Below, in pieces: positions 21,206 to 28,725 of a stretch of DNA of 64,000 nucleotides. Made by a program: the position numbers and the translations under genes. Under the pieces are notes generated by a model. It was not told the origin of the DNA and searched no databases. It saw only the letters and a list, made by a program, of their open reading frames with translations. Source of the DNA: Acidimicrobiales bacterium (GTDB taxonomy: Bacteria > Actinomycetota > Acidimicrobiia > Acidimicrobiales > SKKL01); assembly GCA_034521975.1 (NCBI GenBank), contig JAXHLR010000002.1:354436-418435 (forward strand), written 5' to 3'. Position 1 is the stretch's first letter. The number at the start of each line of letters is the position of its first letter.

Positions 21206-22563
21206 CCGATGATGCGCGACCGGTCGTGGTCATCATCGGCCGGCCGAACGTCGGCAAGTCCACGTTGATGAACCGCATCCTCGGCCGCCGTGAGGCGATC
21301 GTCGAGGAGAAACCCGGCGTCACCCGCGACCGCAAGGACGTCGAGGCCGAGTGGCGATCACGTCCGTTCCGGCTCGTCGACACCGGCGGATGGCTGCCGT
21401 CGGGCTCGACACTCGAGGCCAAGGTCTCCCAGCAGAGCGAGCGCGCCATCGCCGACGCCGACGCCGTGCTGTTCGTGGTCGACGCCACCGTCGGCATCAC
21501 CGAAGAGGACAGCCGCGTGGCCGAGCTGCTCCAGCGCGGCACGGTCCCGGTCCTGGTGGCAGCCAACAAGGTGGACGACACCAGCCATGAGGCGGCTGCC
21601 TGGGAGCTGATGGGCCTCGGGCTGGGCGAGCCGTGGCCGGTCAGTGCCCTGCACGGACGCGGCACCGGCGATCTCCTCGACGCGCTGGTCGACCAGCTTC
21701 CCGAACCCGTCGCCGCGCCAGCCCTCGACGCGCCCGCCGTCGATGAGGCCGGCGGCGGCGGCGCCCGTGGCGGCGACGATCCCGACGCCGAACGCATCTT
21801 TGCGGTCTCGATCGTGGGACGACCGAACGTGGGCAAGTCGACCTTGTTCAACCGGCTGATCGGCGACGACCGGTCGATCGTGCACGACCTGCCGGGCACC
21901 ACCCGGGACGCGGTCGACACCGTGGTCGACACGCCCGACGGCCCGATCCGGTTCGTCGACACCGCGGGCATGCGTCGACGGAGCCGGATCGACGAGGGCA
22001 CCGAGTACTACTCGTTCGTGAGGGCGCTGAAGGCGGTCGATGCCTCCGACGTGGCTCTGCTGGTGATCGATGCCACCGAGGGCATCACCCACCAGGACCA
22101 GCGCCTCGCCGAGCGCATCGATGCCGCCGGGTGCCCGATCGTGGTGCTGTTGAACAAGTGGGAGATCCTCGACGCCGATGGACGCACCGACGTGCTCTAC
22201 CAGGTCGACCAGCGTCTCCACTTCCTGGGCGACTCGCCGATCCTCAAGGTCAGTGCGCTCACCGGCAAGGGGGTTCACCAGCTGATGCCGACCCTCACCC
22301 GCGCCATCACCGACTACCACACGAGGGTGCCCACCAGGCGGGTCAACCAGGTGTTGCGGGCCGCCCAGCAGGCCCAGCCCGCTCCCCACGGTGCACGGGT
22401 GCTCTACGCCACCCAGGGCGCGGCCGACCCGCCGACCTTCACGCTGTTCACCAACCGCGAGCTGCACCCCACCTACCTTCGATTCCTCGAGCGCCGACTG
22501 CGTGAAGACCTCGAACTCGGGGCCACCCCGATCAAGCTCCGCGTGCGCCGCCGCTCGTCCTGA
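21202..22563 (+). CDS. der: Ribosome assembly GTPase Der (EngA)
   Basis: Der (453 aa) has two tandem GTPase domains, each with a full G1 motif (GRPNVGKST at about residues 11 and 206), G3 DTGG/DTAG, and G4 NKVD/NKWE, followed by the C-terminal KH-like domain (RVPTRRVNQVLRAAQQAQP). It acts in 50S subunit maturation. The linker between the domains contains a Gly-rich stretch (EAGGGGARGGDD). GTG start inside the preceding stop. Matches the conserved cmk...der order. Confidence 0.97.
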   Translation: MTDDARPVVVIIGRPNVGKSTLMNRILGRREAIVEEKPGVTRDRKDVEAEWRSRPFRLVDTGGWLPSGSTLEAKVSQQSERAIADADAVLFVVDATVGITEEDSRVAELLQRGTVPVLVAANKVDDTSHEAAAWELMGLGLGEPWPVSALHGRGTGDLLDALVDQLPEPVAAPALDAPAVDEAGGGGARGGDDPDAERIFAVSIVGRPNVGKSTLFNRLIGDDRSIVHDLPGTTRDAVDTVVDTPDGPIRFVDTAGMRRRSRIDEGTEYYSFVRALKAVDASDVALLVIDATEGITHQDQRLAERIDAAGCPIVVLLNKWEILDADGRTDVLYQVDQRLHFLGDSPILKVSALTGKGVHQLMPTLTRAITDYHTRVPTRRVNQVLRAAQQAQPAPHGARVLYATQGAADPPTFTLFTNRELHPTYLRFLERRLREDLELGATPIKLRVRRRSS

Positions 22564-22568
22564 GCCTC

Positions 22569-23666
22569 ATGGGCGTTATCATCGGGACCCTCATGGAGGA
22601 TGCCCTGCTGGCGGTCGTCGCGATCGCCGCGTTCTTGGCGGCGGTTATCTGGGGACGGTCCGCGTCCCACCGGTCCCGGGTGCTCCAGCGCGTCCGGCGC
22701 AACTCGGTCGACCCCGAGGCCAGGGAGCTGGCCCGGTCCGACTACCGCAAGGACCTCCACACCGCCGGTCTCTACGGCTCCATCGCGCTCGCTGCGGCCG
22801 TCGCCTCGTTCCTCGACTCCACACCCGGCGTGGTGTTCGTCCTGTTCCTCGTGCCGATCGGCGTGACCCTCGTCATCGGCCGGGGTTTCATCCCCGACGC
22901 CAAGTTGGCGCAGAACCGCCTCGAGCTCGAACGGCGTGCCCAGGAGGTGCTCGACCAGGAGGATTCGGCGCCCCGGCGTTGGGCCGACCGGCTGGCGCCC
23001 GAGGATCTGCCCGACGTGACCGGCTTCGACGTCGGCCGGGTCTACCAGGCCGGCACCGGACTGATGGCCGGCGACTTCTACGACCTGTTCCGTGTGGCCA
23101 AGACCAGGGTGGCGGCGGTGATCGGCGACGTCACCGGGCACGGGATCGAGCCCTCGATCACCGCGTTCCAGGCCAAGTACCTGCTGCGCACCTTCCTGCG
23201 CCAGTACCGCGATCCCGCCCAGGCCATGGAAGAGCTCAACACCCAGATGGCGGCCATGGACCGGGGCGAGGAGTTCATCTCGCTGTGCGTGATCGTCTTC
23301 GACACCGAGGCCGGAACGCTGCGCTTCGCCTCGGCCGGACACCCGCCGGCGTGGCTGTGGCACGAGCGGGAGGTCAGCCCCCTGCGGGCGACCGGTCCGT
23401 TGCTCATGCTCGATCCCACCGGCACCTACTTCTCGCGCGAGATCCCGATGGTCGAGGGAGACATGGCCGTGCTCTACACCGACGGTCTGGCCGAAGCCCG
23501 CAGCGGCGATGCCCTCTTCGGCGAGGACCGGGTGGCGACGATCATCCGCCGCGACCCGGGTGCCGCCCCCGACGTGTTGTGCAAGACCCTGCTCGAATCG
23601 GCCAGGGACTTCTCCGACGGACCCATCGAGGACGATGTGGCCATCCTGGCGATACGCCGCGCCTGA
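22569..23666 (+). CDS. Membrane-anchored PP2C (SpoIIE-type) serine phosphatase
   Basis: The 365-residue protein has about three N-terminal transmembrane helices (residues 10-120), a short Glu-rich linker, and a PPM/SpoIIE phosphatase domain. It carries the metal-binding motifs MAGDFYDLFRVAKTRVAAVIGDVTGHGIEPS (about 170-200), FASAGHPPAWLW, VLYTDGLAEAR and a final DDVAILAIRR. Such phosphatases dephosphorylate anti-sigma antagonists in partner-switching systems; no RsbW/RsbV gene is nearby. Start choice is ambiguous between 22569 and an ATG at 22593 (MEDALL). It follows der by 5 bp. Confidence 0.88.
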   Translation: MGVIIGTLMEDALLAVVAIAAFLAAVIWGRSASHRSRVLQRVRRNSVDPEARELARSDYRKDLHTAGLYGSIALAAAVASFLDSTPGVVFVLFLVPIGVTLVIGRGFIPDAKLAQNRLELERRAQEVLDQEDSAPRRWADRLAPEDLPDVTGFDVGRVYQAGTGLMAGDFYDLFRVAKTRVAAVIGDVTGHGIEPSITAFQAKYLLRTFLRQYRDPAQAMEELNTQMAAMDRGEEFISLCVIVFDTEAGTLRFASAGHPPAWLWHEREVSPLRATGPLLMLDPTGTYFSREIPMVEGDMAVLYTDGLAEARSGDALFGEDRVATIIRRDPGAAPDVLCKTLLESARDFSDGPIEDDVAILAIRRA

Positions 23667-23677
23667 GCGGTTCTCAC

Positions 23678-23926
23678 GTGCCCTGGTGCGAGCGGTGTGA
23701 TCGCTTCCTGAACCCCAACACGATCCACGCCGACGGCACGTGTCCCTCGTGTGGCCGGCCGGTCGACGGGCCTGCGGCACCGGGTCCCTCCGGCACCGTC
23801 GGGGTCGACCACGCCGAGTCGGCCAAGGCACCGTGGCACTTCTGGGTCATGGTCGTCGGAGTGGTGGTCTACCTCGGCTGGCGCCTGGTCGAAGGGCTGC
23901 TGTGGGTGCTGCGGTCCTGGTTCTGA
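23678..23926 (+). CDS. Small zinc-ribbon protein with one C-terminal membrane helix
   Basis: The 82-residue protein starts MPWCERCDRFLNPNTIHADGTCPSCGRPV, a four-Cys zinc ribbon (CxxC...CxxC) at residues 4-26, and ends in a single hydrophobic helix (HFWVMVVGVVVYLGWRLVEGLLWVLRSWF). It is 11 bp after the phosphatase gene and probably co-transcribed, so it may help anchor or regulate it. The pattern is common in actinobacteria, but I know of no assigned function. Confidence 0.75.
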   Translation: MPWCERCDRFLNPNTIHADGTCPSCGRPVDGPAAPGPSGTVGVDHAESAKAPWHFWVMVVGVVVYLGWRLVEGLLWVLRSWF

Positions 23927-23931
23927 ACGCT

Positions 23932-23976
23932 CCCTCCGGCGGTCCGTTCATCTGGATCGGGGACCGCTCCGGAGGG
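23932..23976 (+). terminator. Hairpin after the der/phosphatase run
   Basis: CCCTCCGGCGGTCC (23932-23945) pairs with GGACCGCTCCGGAGGG (23961-23976), leaving a 2-nt bulge. There is no T-tract, as is usual for high-GC actinobacterial hairpins. Confidence 0.55.
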
Positions 23977-23994
23977 GCTAGAGTGACGGGCTCA

Positions 23995-24072
23995 CGGGCT
24001 GTGGCGCAGCTTGGTTAGCGCGTCGGTCTGGGGGACCGAAGGTCGTGGGTTCGAATCCCGCCAGCCCGACCA
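23995..24072 (+). tRNA. tRNA-Pro (anticodon GGG)
   Basis: A full cloverleaf can be drawn. The acceptor CGGGCTG pairs with CAGCCCG, followed by discriminator A and an encoded CCA. The anticodon stem TCGGT/ACCGA encloses loop CTGGGGG (anticodon GGG), and the T-arm GGTTCGAATCC is canonical. It reads CCC/CCU proline codons. Confidence 0.95.
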
Positions 24073-24073
24073 A

Positions 24074-24110
24074 CCACGGGGCGGCTCCACACCGGGGCCG
24101 CCTCTCGTGG
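24074..24110. terminator. Hairpin after tRNA-Pro
   Basis: CCACGGGGCGGC pairs with GGCCGCCTCTCGTGG across a 10-nt loop. It separates the tRNA from the convergent glycosyltransferase gene and could stop both. Confidence 0.45.
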
Positions 24111-24127
24111 TGTCCGTGCGCCGGTCC

Positions 24128-25228
24128 TCAGGACCGCGCGGCGACCGACTCCGCCAGCAGTCGTTTGGTGCGGTACTCGGCGTTGGCCGGATCGAGGGCC
24201 TCGGCGGCCGCGAAGTCGGTGGCTGCTCCACGGAGATCGCCCAGCTGGAACCGGGCCATGCCGCGAGCGTGCAGGGCCCAGTCGCCGGTTACCCGCACGT
24301 GCACCATGAGCGACCTGGCGGTCGTGTCGGGATCGATGGCGAGCAGCCGGTCGACGCGGTCGATCACTGTCTGGTGGTCCTGGCGGGCGCCGGCGTCGAC
24401 GGCACCGGCCCACATGACGAGCGGGTTGTCGGCGAACAGCTCATCGGCCTCGGCGACGAGGTCGGGTTCGGGCGCGCCGTCGGCAGCGCACGCCACGATG
24501 AGATCGACGAAGCAGAGACAGTCCGGTGGCTGCTGCACGCCGCGGCGGCGCACGATGCCGACGGCGTGACGCCACGCTTCCTTGGCCGCGTCGACCTCGC
24601 CGAGCGCGTGCCGGGCCCGACCGAGCTCGTCCCAGAGGTAGGTGCGGTCGGGGTCGTTGCCGATCTGGCGTTCGAGCATGGGGATGTTGCGGTGGTGCTT
24701 GGCGGTGAGGTCGCCCTCGTAGCCTTCGTGCAACAGGAGCAGGTCGGCCTCTCCGATGGTGGTGCCCTCGGCGGCGGCCAGTTGGTGGATCGCGGGCACG
24801 ACCGTCTCGTGGATCACGCCCTCGAAGCGGATCTCGGGACGGTTCCGCCACAACCGGTACTCCCAGGCGGGCGAGAAGTCGGCGCGGGCCCTGAGCCGGA
24901 GCCGCATGGCGATGTGGCGGTCGTCGGGGTCGGCGAGCTGGGCCTCGATGTGGTCCCGGCTGGTGGGGGCCAGGCGCTCGTCGGCGTCGATGTAGAGCAC
25001 CCAGTCGCCGGTGACGTGGTCGAGGCCGAGGTTGCGCGGTGCCGAGAAGCTGTCGTCCCAGGGCCGGTGCAGGACCAGGGCATCAAAGGATTCGGCGATC
25101 TGGACTGTGTCGTCGACCGAGCCGGTGTCGACCACGACGATCTCGTCGACGACCGCACGGATCGAGCTGAGGCAGTCGGGGAGGCGTTGTGCTTCGTCGC
25201 GGACGATCAGGGCCGCGCTCAGGCGCAC
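24128..25228 (-). CDS. Family 2 glycosyltransferase with C-terminal TPR repeats
   Basis: This 366-residue protein begins MRLSAALIVRDEAQRLPDCLSSIRAVVDEIVVVDTGSVDDT, the GT2 (GT-A fold) N-terminus, followed by VLYIDADERLAP with the metal-binding DxD. The second half has TPR-like helices (YLWDELGRARHALGEVDAAKEAW; HARGMARFQLGDLRGAATDFAAAEALDPANAEYR). GT2-TPR proteins of this kind often modify proteins or peptides. It is the last gene of a minus-strand run with the Tat peptide, HPr-kinase-like and PqqD-like genes, starting 29 bp after the peptide gene. GTG start. The acceptor is unknown. Confidence 0.87.
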   Translation of the reverse strand: MRLSAALIVRDEAQRLPDCLSSIRAVVDEIVVVDTGSVDDTVQIAESFDALVLHRPWDDSFSAPRNLGLDHVTGDWVLYIDADERLAPTSRDHIEAQLADPDDRHIAMRLRLRARADFSPAWEYRLWRNRPEIRFEGVIHETVVPAIHQLAAAEGTTIGEADLLLLHEGYEGDLTAKHHRNIPMLERQIGNDPDRTYLWDELGRARHALGEVDAAKEAWRHAVGIVRRRGVQQPPDCLCFVDLIVACAADGAPEPDLVAEADELFADNPLVMWAGAVDAGARQDHQTVIDRVDRLLAIDPDTTARSLMVHVRVTGDWALHARGMARFQLGDLRGAATDFAAAEALDPANAEYRTKRLLAESVAARS

Positions 25229-25257
25229 GGGGATCTCGAGATCACCGATGAGGTGGG

Positions 25258-25479
25258 CTAGAAGTCACCGTTCGACTGGCTGGGGCTGCCGTTCGGCTGG
25301 TTGGGACTGCCGCCGGTCTGGGCGTACACCGAGTTGATGCCGCTCATGGAGAACGAGGACACGACCGGGGTGGCGAAGGCGGCACCGATGGCGACCCGCT
25401 TGACGAAGGTGCGCCGGCTGGGCGGTAGCTGGTCGAACAGCTCCGACGAGCCGTCCGAAGGTGTTGGGGTGTCTGCCAT
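25258..25479 (-). CDS. Tiny Tat-signal precursor with a 20-residue Gly/Ser/Pro/Asn/Gln tail
   Basis: The 73-residue ORF starts at ATG 25479, 6 nt after GGAGGA; an ATG further upstream (25548) lacks a ribosome site. Residues 1-22 are polar (MADTPTPSDGSSELFDQLPP). SRRTFVKR matches the twin-arginine SRRxFxK consensus and is followed by a hydrophobic h-region and SVYA|QT, a plausible signal-peptidase site. The predicted mature chain would be only about 20 residues, two imperfect copies of GSPxQxN plus GDF. It sits between an HPr-kinase-like gene and a GT2 gene, which suggests a modified exported peptide. No homologue is recognised. Confidence 0.72.
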   Translation of the reverse strand: MADTPTPSDGSSELFDQLPPSRRTFVKRVAIGAAFATPVVSSFSMSGINSVYAQTGGSPNQPNGSPSQSNGDF

Positions 25480-25522
25480 CTCGATCCTCCGGAGTGCTGC
25501 CCGCCAGCGTGTGCAACGAAGA

Positions 25523-26404
25523 CTACCGGTGGACCGGTACACCGGCAAGCACCTCGAGCAGCGCCTGCGGGTCGAGACGGTGTCGCCCGCCGATGGCGTG
25601 GACGGGCGTGGTGCGCAGGAGCCCGGCGATGTGGCTGGCCACCGCGGCCCTGGTCTCGATCGTCGGGAGGGCCTGGCTCATGAGGAGGGGGAGCGCCGTC
25701 GATGTGTCGAGCGCCCGAAGATCGTGGTCCGGTCCGGTGCCGATGATCACGACGGCGTCGAGCGGTCCGGAGCGGGTGTGCCACCCGTGCCCGACCTCGC
25801 TGGGGTCGAGCGCCACCACGGGAGGATCCGTTGAGAGCATCGGCGCGTCGACCGCCCAGGAGCGCGCCTCGGGCACGAGGTCGAAGGTGCCGTGCTCGAT
25901 GTGGAAGCGACGAGGCACAGCGATGGCGACACCACCGGCGAACAGGAAGCTCTCGTCGGCTTCGACCTGGTGACCAGCAGCGAGTGCTGCGACGCTCAGG
26001 GTCGTCTTGCCGGACCCGGACGCTCCGATGGCGGCCACCCGCCGATCGCCGATAGTCAGCACCGCGCCGTGGATGCGGAGCCAGCTCTTCAGTGCCGCCA
26101 GCTCGAAGGCACGCCGCTGCATCCGTTCGAGGACGATGCCGACCACCTCGTTCGTGCTCGGTGCGGTGGCCAACAGGTCGCCGTTGTCGTGGACGCGGTA
26201 GGTGCCGGGCGCGCCGACGACCTCGAGCACACACGTGATCTGCGGATCGAGGTCCTGGACGGCGCCGAGACGGATCGCCTGCAGGGCGTCGCGAGCGGGG
26301 GCGTCGTCGACGTGCACCTCGAACCGGTGCCAGAGCAGCTCGACCTCGATGGGTGCAGAACGGGTCAGCGAAGCAGCCCTTCGGTTCGAAGGGTCGCCAG
26401 GCAC
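25523..26404 (-). CDS. HPr-kinase/phosphorylase-like P-loop protein
   Basis: The C-terminal half shows a Walker A motif RVAAIGASGSGKTTLSVAALAAGHQVEADE and VALDPSEVGH in the style of HPr-kinase-like proteins; the N-terminal half is a beta-rich region. No HPr gene or PTS is nearby. Proteins of this class occur in RiPP loci, where one (in the paeninodin lasso-peptide system) phosphorylates a precursor serine. Here it lies between a PqqD-like gene and a small Tat peptide rich in serine. The start is uncertain: GTG 26404 gives 293 residues and overlaps the PqqD gene by 40 bp, and later GTGs are possible. Confidence 0.72.
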   Translation of the reverse strand: MPGDPSNRRAASLTRSAPIEVELLWHRFEVHVDDAPARDALQAIRLGAVQDLDPQITCVLEVVGAPGTYRVHDNGDLLATAPSTNEVVGIVLERMQRRAFELAALKSWLRIHGAVLTIGDRRVAAIGASGSGKTTLSVAALAAGHQVEADESFLFAGGVAIAVPRRFHIEHGTFDLVPEARSWAVDAPMLSTDPPVVALDPSEVGHGWHTRSGPLDAVVIIGTGPDHDLRALDTSTALPLLMSQALPTIETRAAVASHIAGLLRTTPVHAIGGRHRLDPQALLEVLAGVPVHR

Positions 26405-26637
26405 TGCGCAACCTCGTCCAGCGGTGGCGCGTCGAGCTCGAACGCACCGGCCAGGTGGCGGGCCATCTCCGTGTGATCGACCTGGCCGGTGCACAGGAAG
26501 AAGATGAGCGATGCCGACGGGTTGAGGTGATGCGCCCGGTCGCCGTCGGGGTCGTAGATGACGAGCCCGTCCGCAGTCTCGAACACCTCGACGTCGCTGC
26601 GAGCCTCAGGCAGGGGGCTCGGTGTCTCCTGGCTCAA
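26365..26637 (-). CDS. PqqD-like peptide-chaperone family protein
   Basis: The 90-residue protein (TTG start overlapping the preceding TGA) contains DVEVFETADGLVIYDPDGDRAHHLNPSASLIFFLCTGQVDHTEMARHLAGAF, the PqqD fold pattern with the 'hhLNxxAxxIxxLcdG' core, and a C-terminal helical tail. PqqD domains bind the leader of ribosomally made peptides and present it to tailoring enzymes. The gene is translationally coupled to the GT4 gene upstream and overlaps the kinase-like gene downstream, so all three are probably one operon with the Tat peptide. Confidence 0.8.
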   Translation of the reverse strand: MSQETPSPLPEARSDVEVFETADGLVIYDPDGDRAHHLNPSASLIFFLCTGQVDHTEMARHLAGAFELDAPPLDEVAQCLATLRTEGLLR

Positions 26638-27848
26638 CTTCGTTCCTCTCGTGGGCCGGTGGTCGGTGACCCGGCGCCGGCCTGTCGGACGTGACGGGCT
26701 GCCTCGCGCGTGATCACCCCTCGATCGTAGGCCCTCGACGTGAGGAGAGCGGCGGCCGCGACCAGCGGTGCGGTGTGCTCGGGGTCCTCGCATCGTTGGA
26801 TCGCCGCGGCGAACGATGCCGCGTCGTCGGCCAGCATGGCGTGCACGTCCTCGATCAGGGCGAGGCCATCCACCGCCACGGTGGTCGCGACGACGGGCCG
26901 GTGGTGGGCGAACGCCTCCAACACCTTGATCCGGGTGCCGGAGCCGTGAAGGATCGGCACCACGACCACGTCGCATGCCTCGTAGTGCACCGAGACGTCG
27001 TCGACGTGACCCCAGGAGCGGACGCCGGCGACGTCGATGCCCGACACCTCGGAGCTCCCGGCACCGACGAGGTCGCAGGTCCACCGGCCGTCCAGTCCGG
27101 CCATGACCTCGTCGACGAACCATCGAGCGCCTTCGGCGTTCGGTTCGTAGCCGAAGTTGGCCATCATCAGGAGTCGCCGGTCCCCGGGTGGTGGGGCGAT
27201 CGGTCTCGACGGGACCGGTGCGGGGTTGGCCACGACGACGACCGGCTGGTCGAGGTCGTGGCGGGCGGTGATCGCTCGGGCGACGCGGTCGCTGGCCGCG
27301 AAGCTCGTCGCGGCGCTGGCAAGGATCAGCGCTGCGAGGCGGTGCCAGCCGTCGGCGCTCTCCTCGTCTTCTAGGGATCGAGCGAGGTCCTCGTCGTCGT
27401 CGTCGAGGTCGATCAGCAGCGGCAGGTCCAACGCCTCGGCGATCCGGAGAGCGAACATCGCCGTGGTGAGTCGACACGCCAGCACCGCGACGGGGGCGAG
27501 AGCGGCCAGATGTGTTGCCAGTGCGTCGGCGTCGGCGAGGGGTGTCCGCGCCACCGGATCGGGCAGCGGGGCCGCGGCTGACAGCCGGTCGCGCCAGCGC
27601 TGCGAGCCCAACCACCCCACCAACGTCGAAGGCTGGCGCGGAGACGGGAGCGAGACGTCGTGGCGGTTGGCCACGACGACGTCGGTCCGCACGACGGGTG
27701 GCCGTCCGGCCACGGGAACGACGATCAGCTCGACCAGATGGTCCTGGGCGGCGGCGGCGACCATGGTCTCGACCCTCATGGCGAGGCCGTTGCCCGTGCT
27801 CGACGGCTCGATGGGTGAGACGACGACGATCGTCGGTAGCGCTGTCAT
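26634..27848 (-). CDS. Family 4 glycosyltransferase
   Basis: This 404-residue GT-B protein begins PTIVVVSPIEPSSTGNGLAMRVETMVAAAA (donor/acceptor N-domain with the glycine loop) and ends with VPILHGSGTRIKVLEAFAHHRPVVATTVAVDGLALIEDVHAMLADDAASFAAAI, the EX7E-like donor site of GT4 enzymes. It is the first gene of the minus-strand peptide locus, with the divergent GT32-like gene 32 bp away. Donor and acceptor sugars are unknown. It transfers a sugar from a nucleotide-sugar donor, presumably in the cytoplasm. Confidence 0.85.
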   Translation of the reverse strand: MTALPTIVVVSPIEPSSTGNGLAMRVETMVAAAAQDHLVELIVVPVAGRPPVVRTDVVVANRHDVSLPSPRQPSTLVGWLGSQRWRDRLSAAAPLPDPVARTPLADADALATHLAALAPVAVLACRLTTAMFALRIAEALDLPLLIDLDDDDEDLARSLEDEESADGWHRLAALILASAATSFAASDRVARAITARHDLDQPVVVVANPAPVPSRPIAPPPGDRRLLMMANFGYEPNAEGARWFVDEVMAGLDGRWTCDLVGAGSSEVSGIDVAGVRSWGHVDDVSVHYEACDVVVVPILHGSGTRIKVLEAFAHHRPVVATTVAVDGLALIEDVHAMLADDAASFAAAIQRCEDPEHTAPLVAAAALLTSRAYDRGVITREAARHVRQAGAGSPTTGPREERS

Positions 27849-27880
27849 GATGTCGGTGCCATGGAGACCATCCAGCCATC

Positions 27881-28714
27881 ATGACCACCCGCATCGTCCA
27901 CTTCGTGTTCGGGTTGCGCCAACAGGACGAGCCGTTCCATCTGCTCCACTACCTCGCCATCGAGTCGTGCCGGCGCGTCGTGCAGCCGGACATCATCATG
28001 TTGCACCTCGACCAGCTTCCCTATGGCATCTACTGGGACCTGGCCCGCCCCCTGGTCGAGCTGCACCGGATCCAACTGATCCACGCCGTGGAGATGGTCC
28101 CCCTCGACGACTTCGTCGCCCGGTACCGCTACGCGCATCACAGCGACGTGGTCCGGCTCGACGTCCTCGCCGAGCACGGCGGGATGTACGCCGACATCGA
28201 CACGATCTTCGTCCGACCGGTGCGGGACGATCTCTGGCAAGCGGATGCCGTCATCGGCCGGGAGGCCGACGTGGGCGACCCCGAGACCGGCATGGCGGTC
28301 GCTTCGTTGTCGAACGCGCTCGTCATGGCACAGCCCGATGCGCCCTTCATCGTCGAGTGGCGAGAACGGATCATCGATGCCATGGACGGCAGCTGGTCGG
28401 CACACTCGTGCGGCCTGGCCACGAAGCTGGCCGCCGAGAAGCCAGGCGACATCCACATCGAACCGCAATCGAGCTTCGCTCCCTTCGCCCACACCCCCTC
28501 GGGCATGGCGGATCTGCTCGAACGGCCTCTGGTGCCGGCACAGCTCGACGAGACGTTCTCGGTCCATCTCTGCGCCCATCTCTGGTGGGAGCAGGACCGG
28601 ACCGACTTCGCCCGCTTCTCCGCCGCCGCCGCCACCGAGAACCACATCAGGTCCGCGGCGACACCGCTCGCGGTCGCGGCTCGGCCGTTCCTGCCCGACC
28701 ACGGGCTGTTCTGA
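27881..28714 (+). CDS. GT32-like (OCH1-type) glycosyltransferase
   Basis: The 277-residue protein has RIVHFVFGL at the N-terminus and HSDVVRLDVLAEHGGMYADIDTIFVRP near residue 90. The latter is the diagnostic 'SDxxRxxxLxxxGGxYxDxD' motif of the DXD glycosyltransferase family 32 (mannosyl/galactosyltransferases such as OCH1 or the sugar-binding region of TcdA-like enzymes). The C-terminus lacks a membrane anchor. It is divergent from the minus-strand GT4 gene, and the next GT4-like gene starts 11 bp after its stop. Confidence 0.85.
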   Translation: MTTRIVHFVFGLRQQDEPFHLLHYLAIESCRRVVQPDIIMLHLDQLPYGIYWDLARPLVELHRIQLIHAVEMVPLDDFVARYRYAHHSDVVRLDVLAEHGGMYADIDTIFVRPVRDDLWQADAVIGREADVGDPETGMAVASLSNALVMAQPDAPFIVEWRERIIDAMDGSWSAHSCGLATKLAAEKPGDIHIEPQSSFAPFAHTPSGMADLLERPLVPAQLDETFSVHLCAHLWWEQDRTDFARFSAAAATENHIRSAATPLAVAARPFLPDHGLF

Positions 28715-28725
28715 GCGACCCAGCG

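Noticed and set aside
23995..24072. tRNA-Pro 3' half as an attachment site
   Set aside because: No integrase next to it and no repeat of its 3' end within the window.
25480..25548. Upstream ATG giving a 96-residue Tat precursor
   Set aside because: No ribosome site at 25548, whereas GGAGGA precedes the ATG at 25479 at good spacing.
25258..26637. A lasso-peptide gene cluster
   Set aside because: PqqD-like and HPr-kinase-like genes are present, but no asparagine-synthetase-like cyclase or B2-type protease is found, and the small precursor has a Tat signal.
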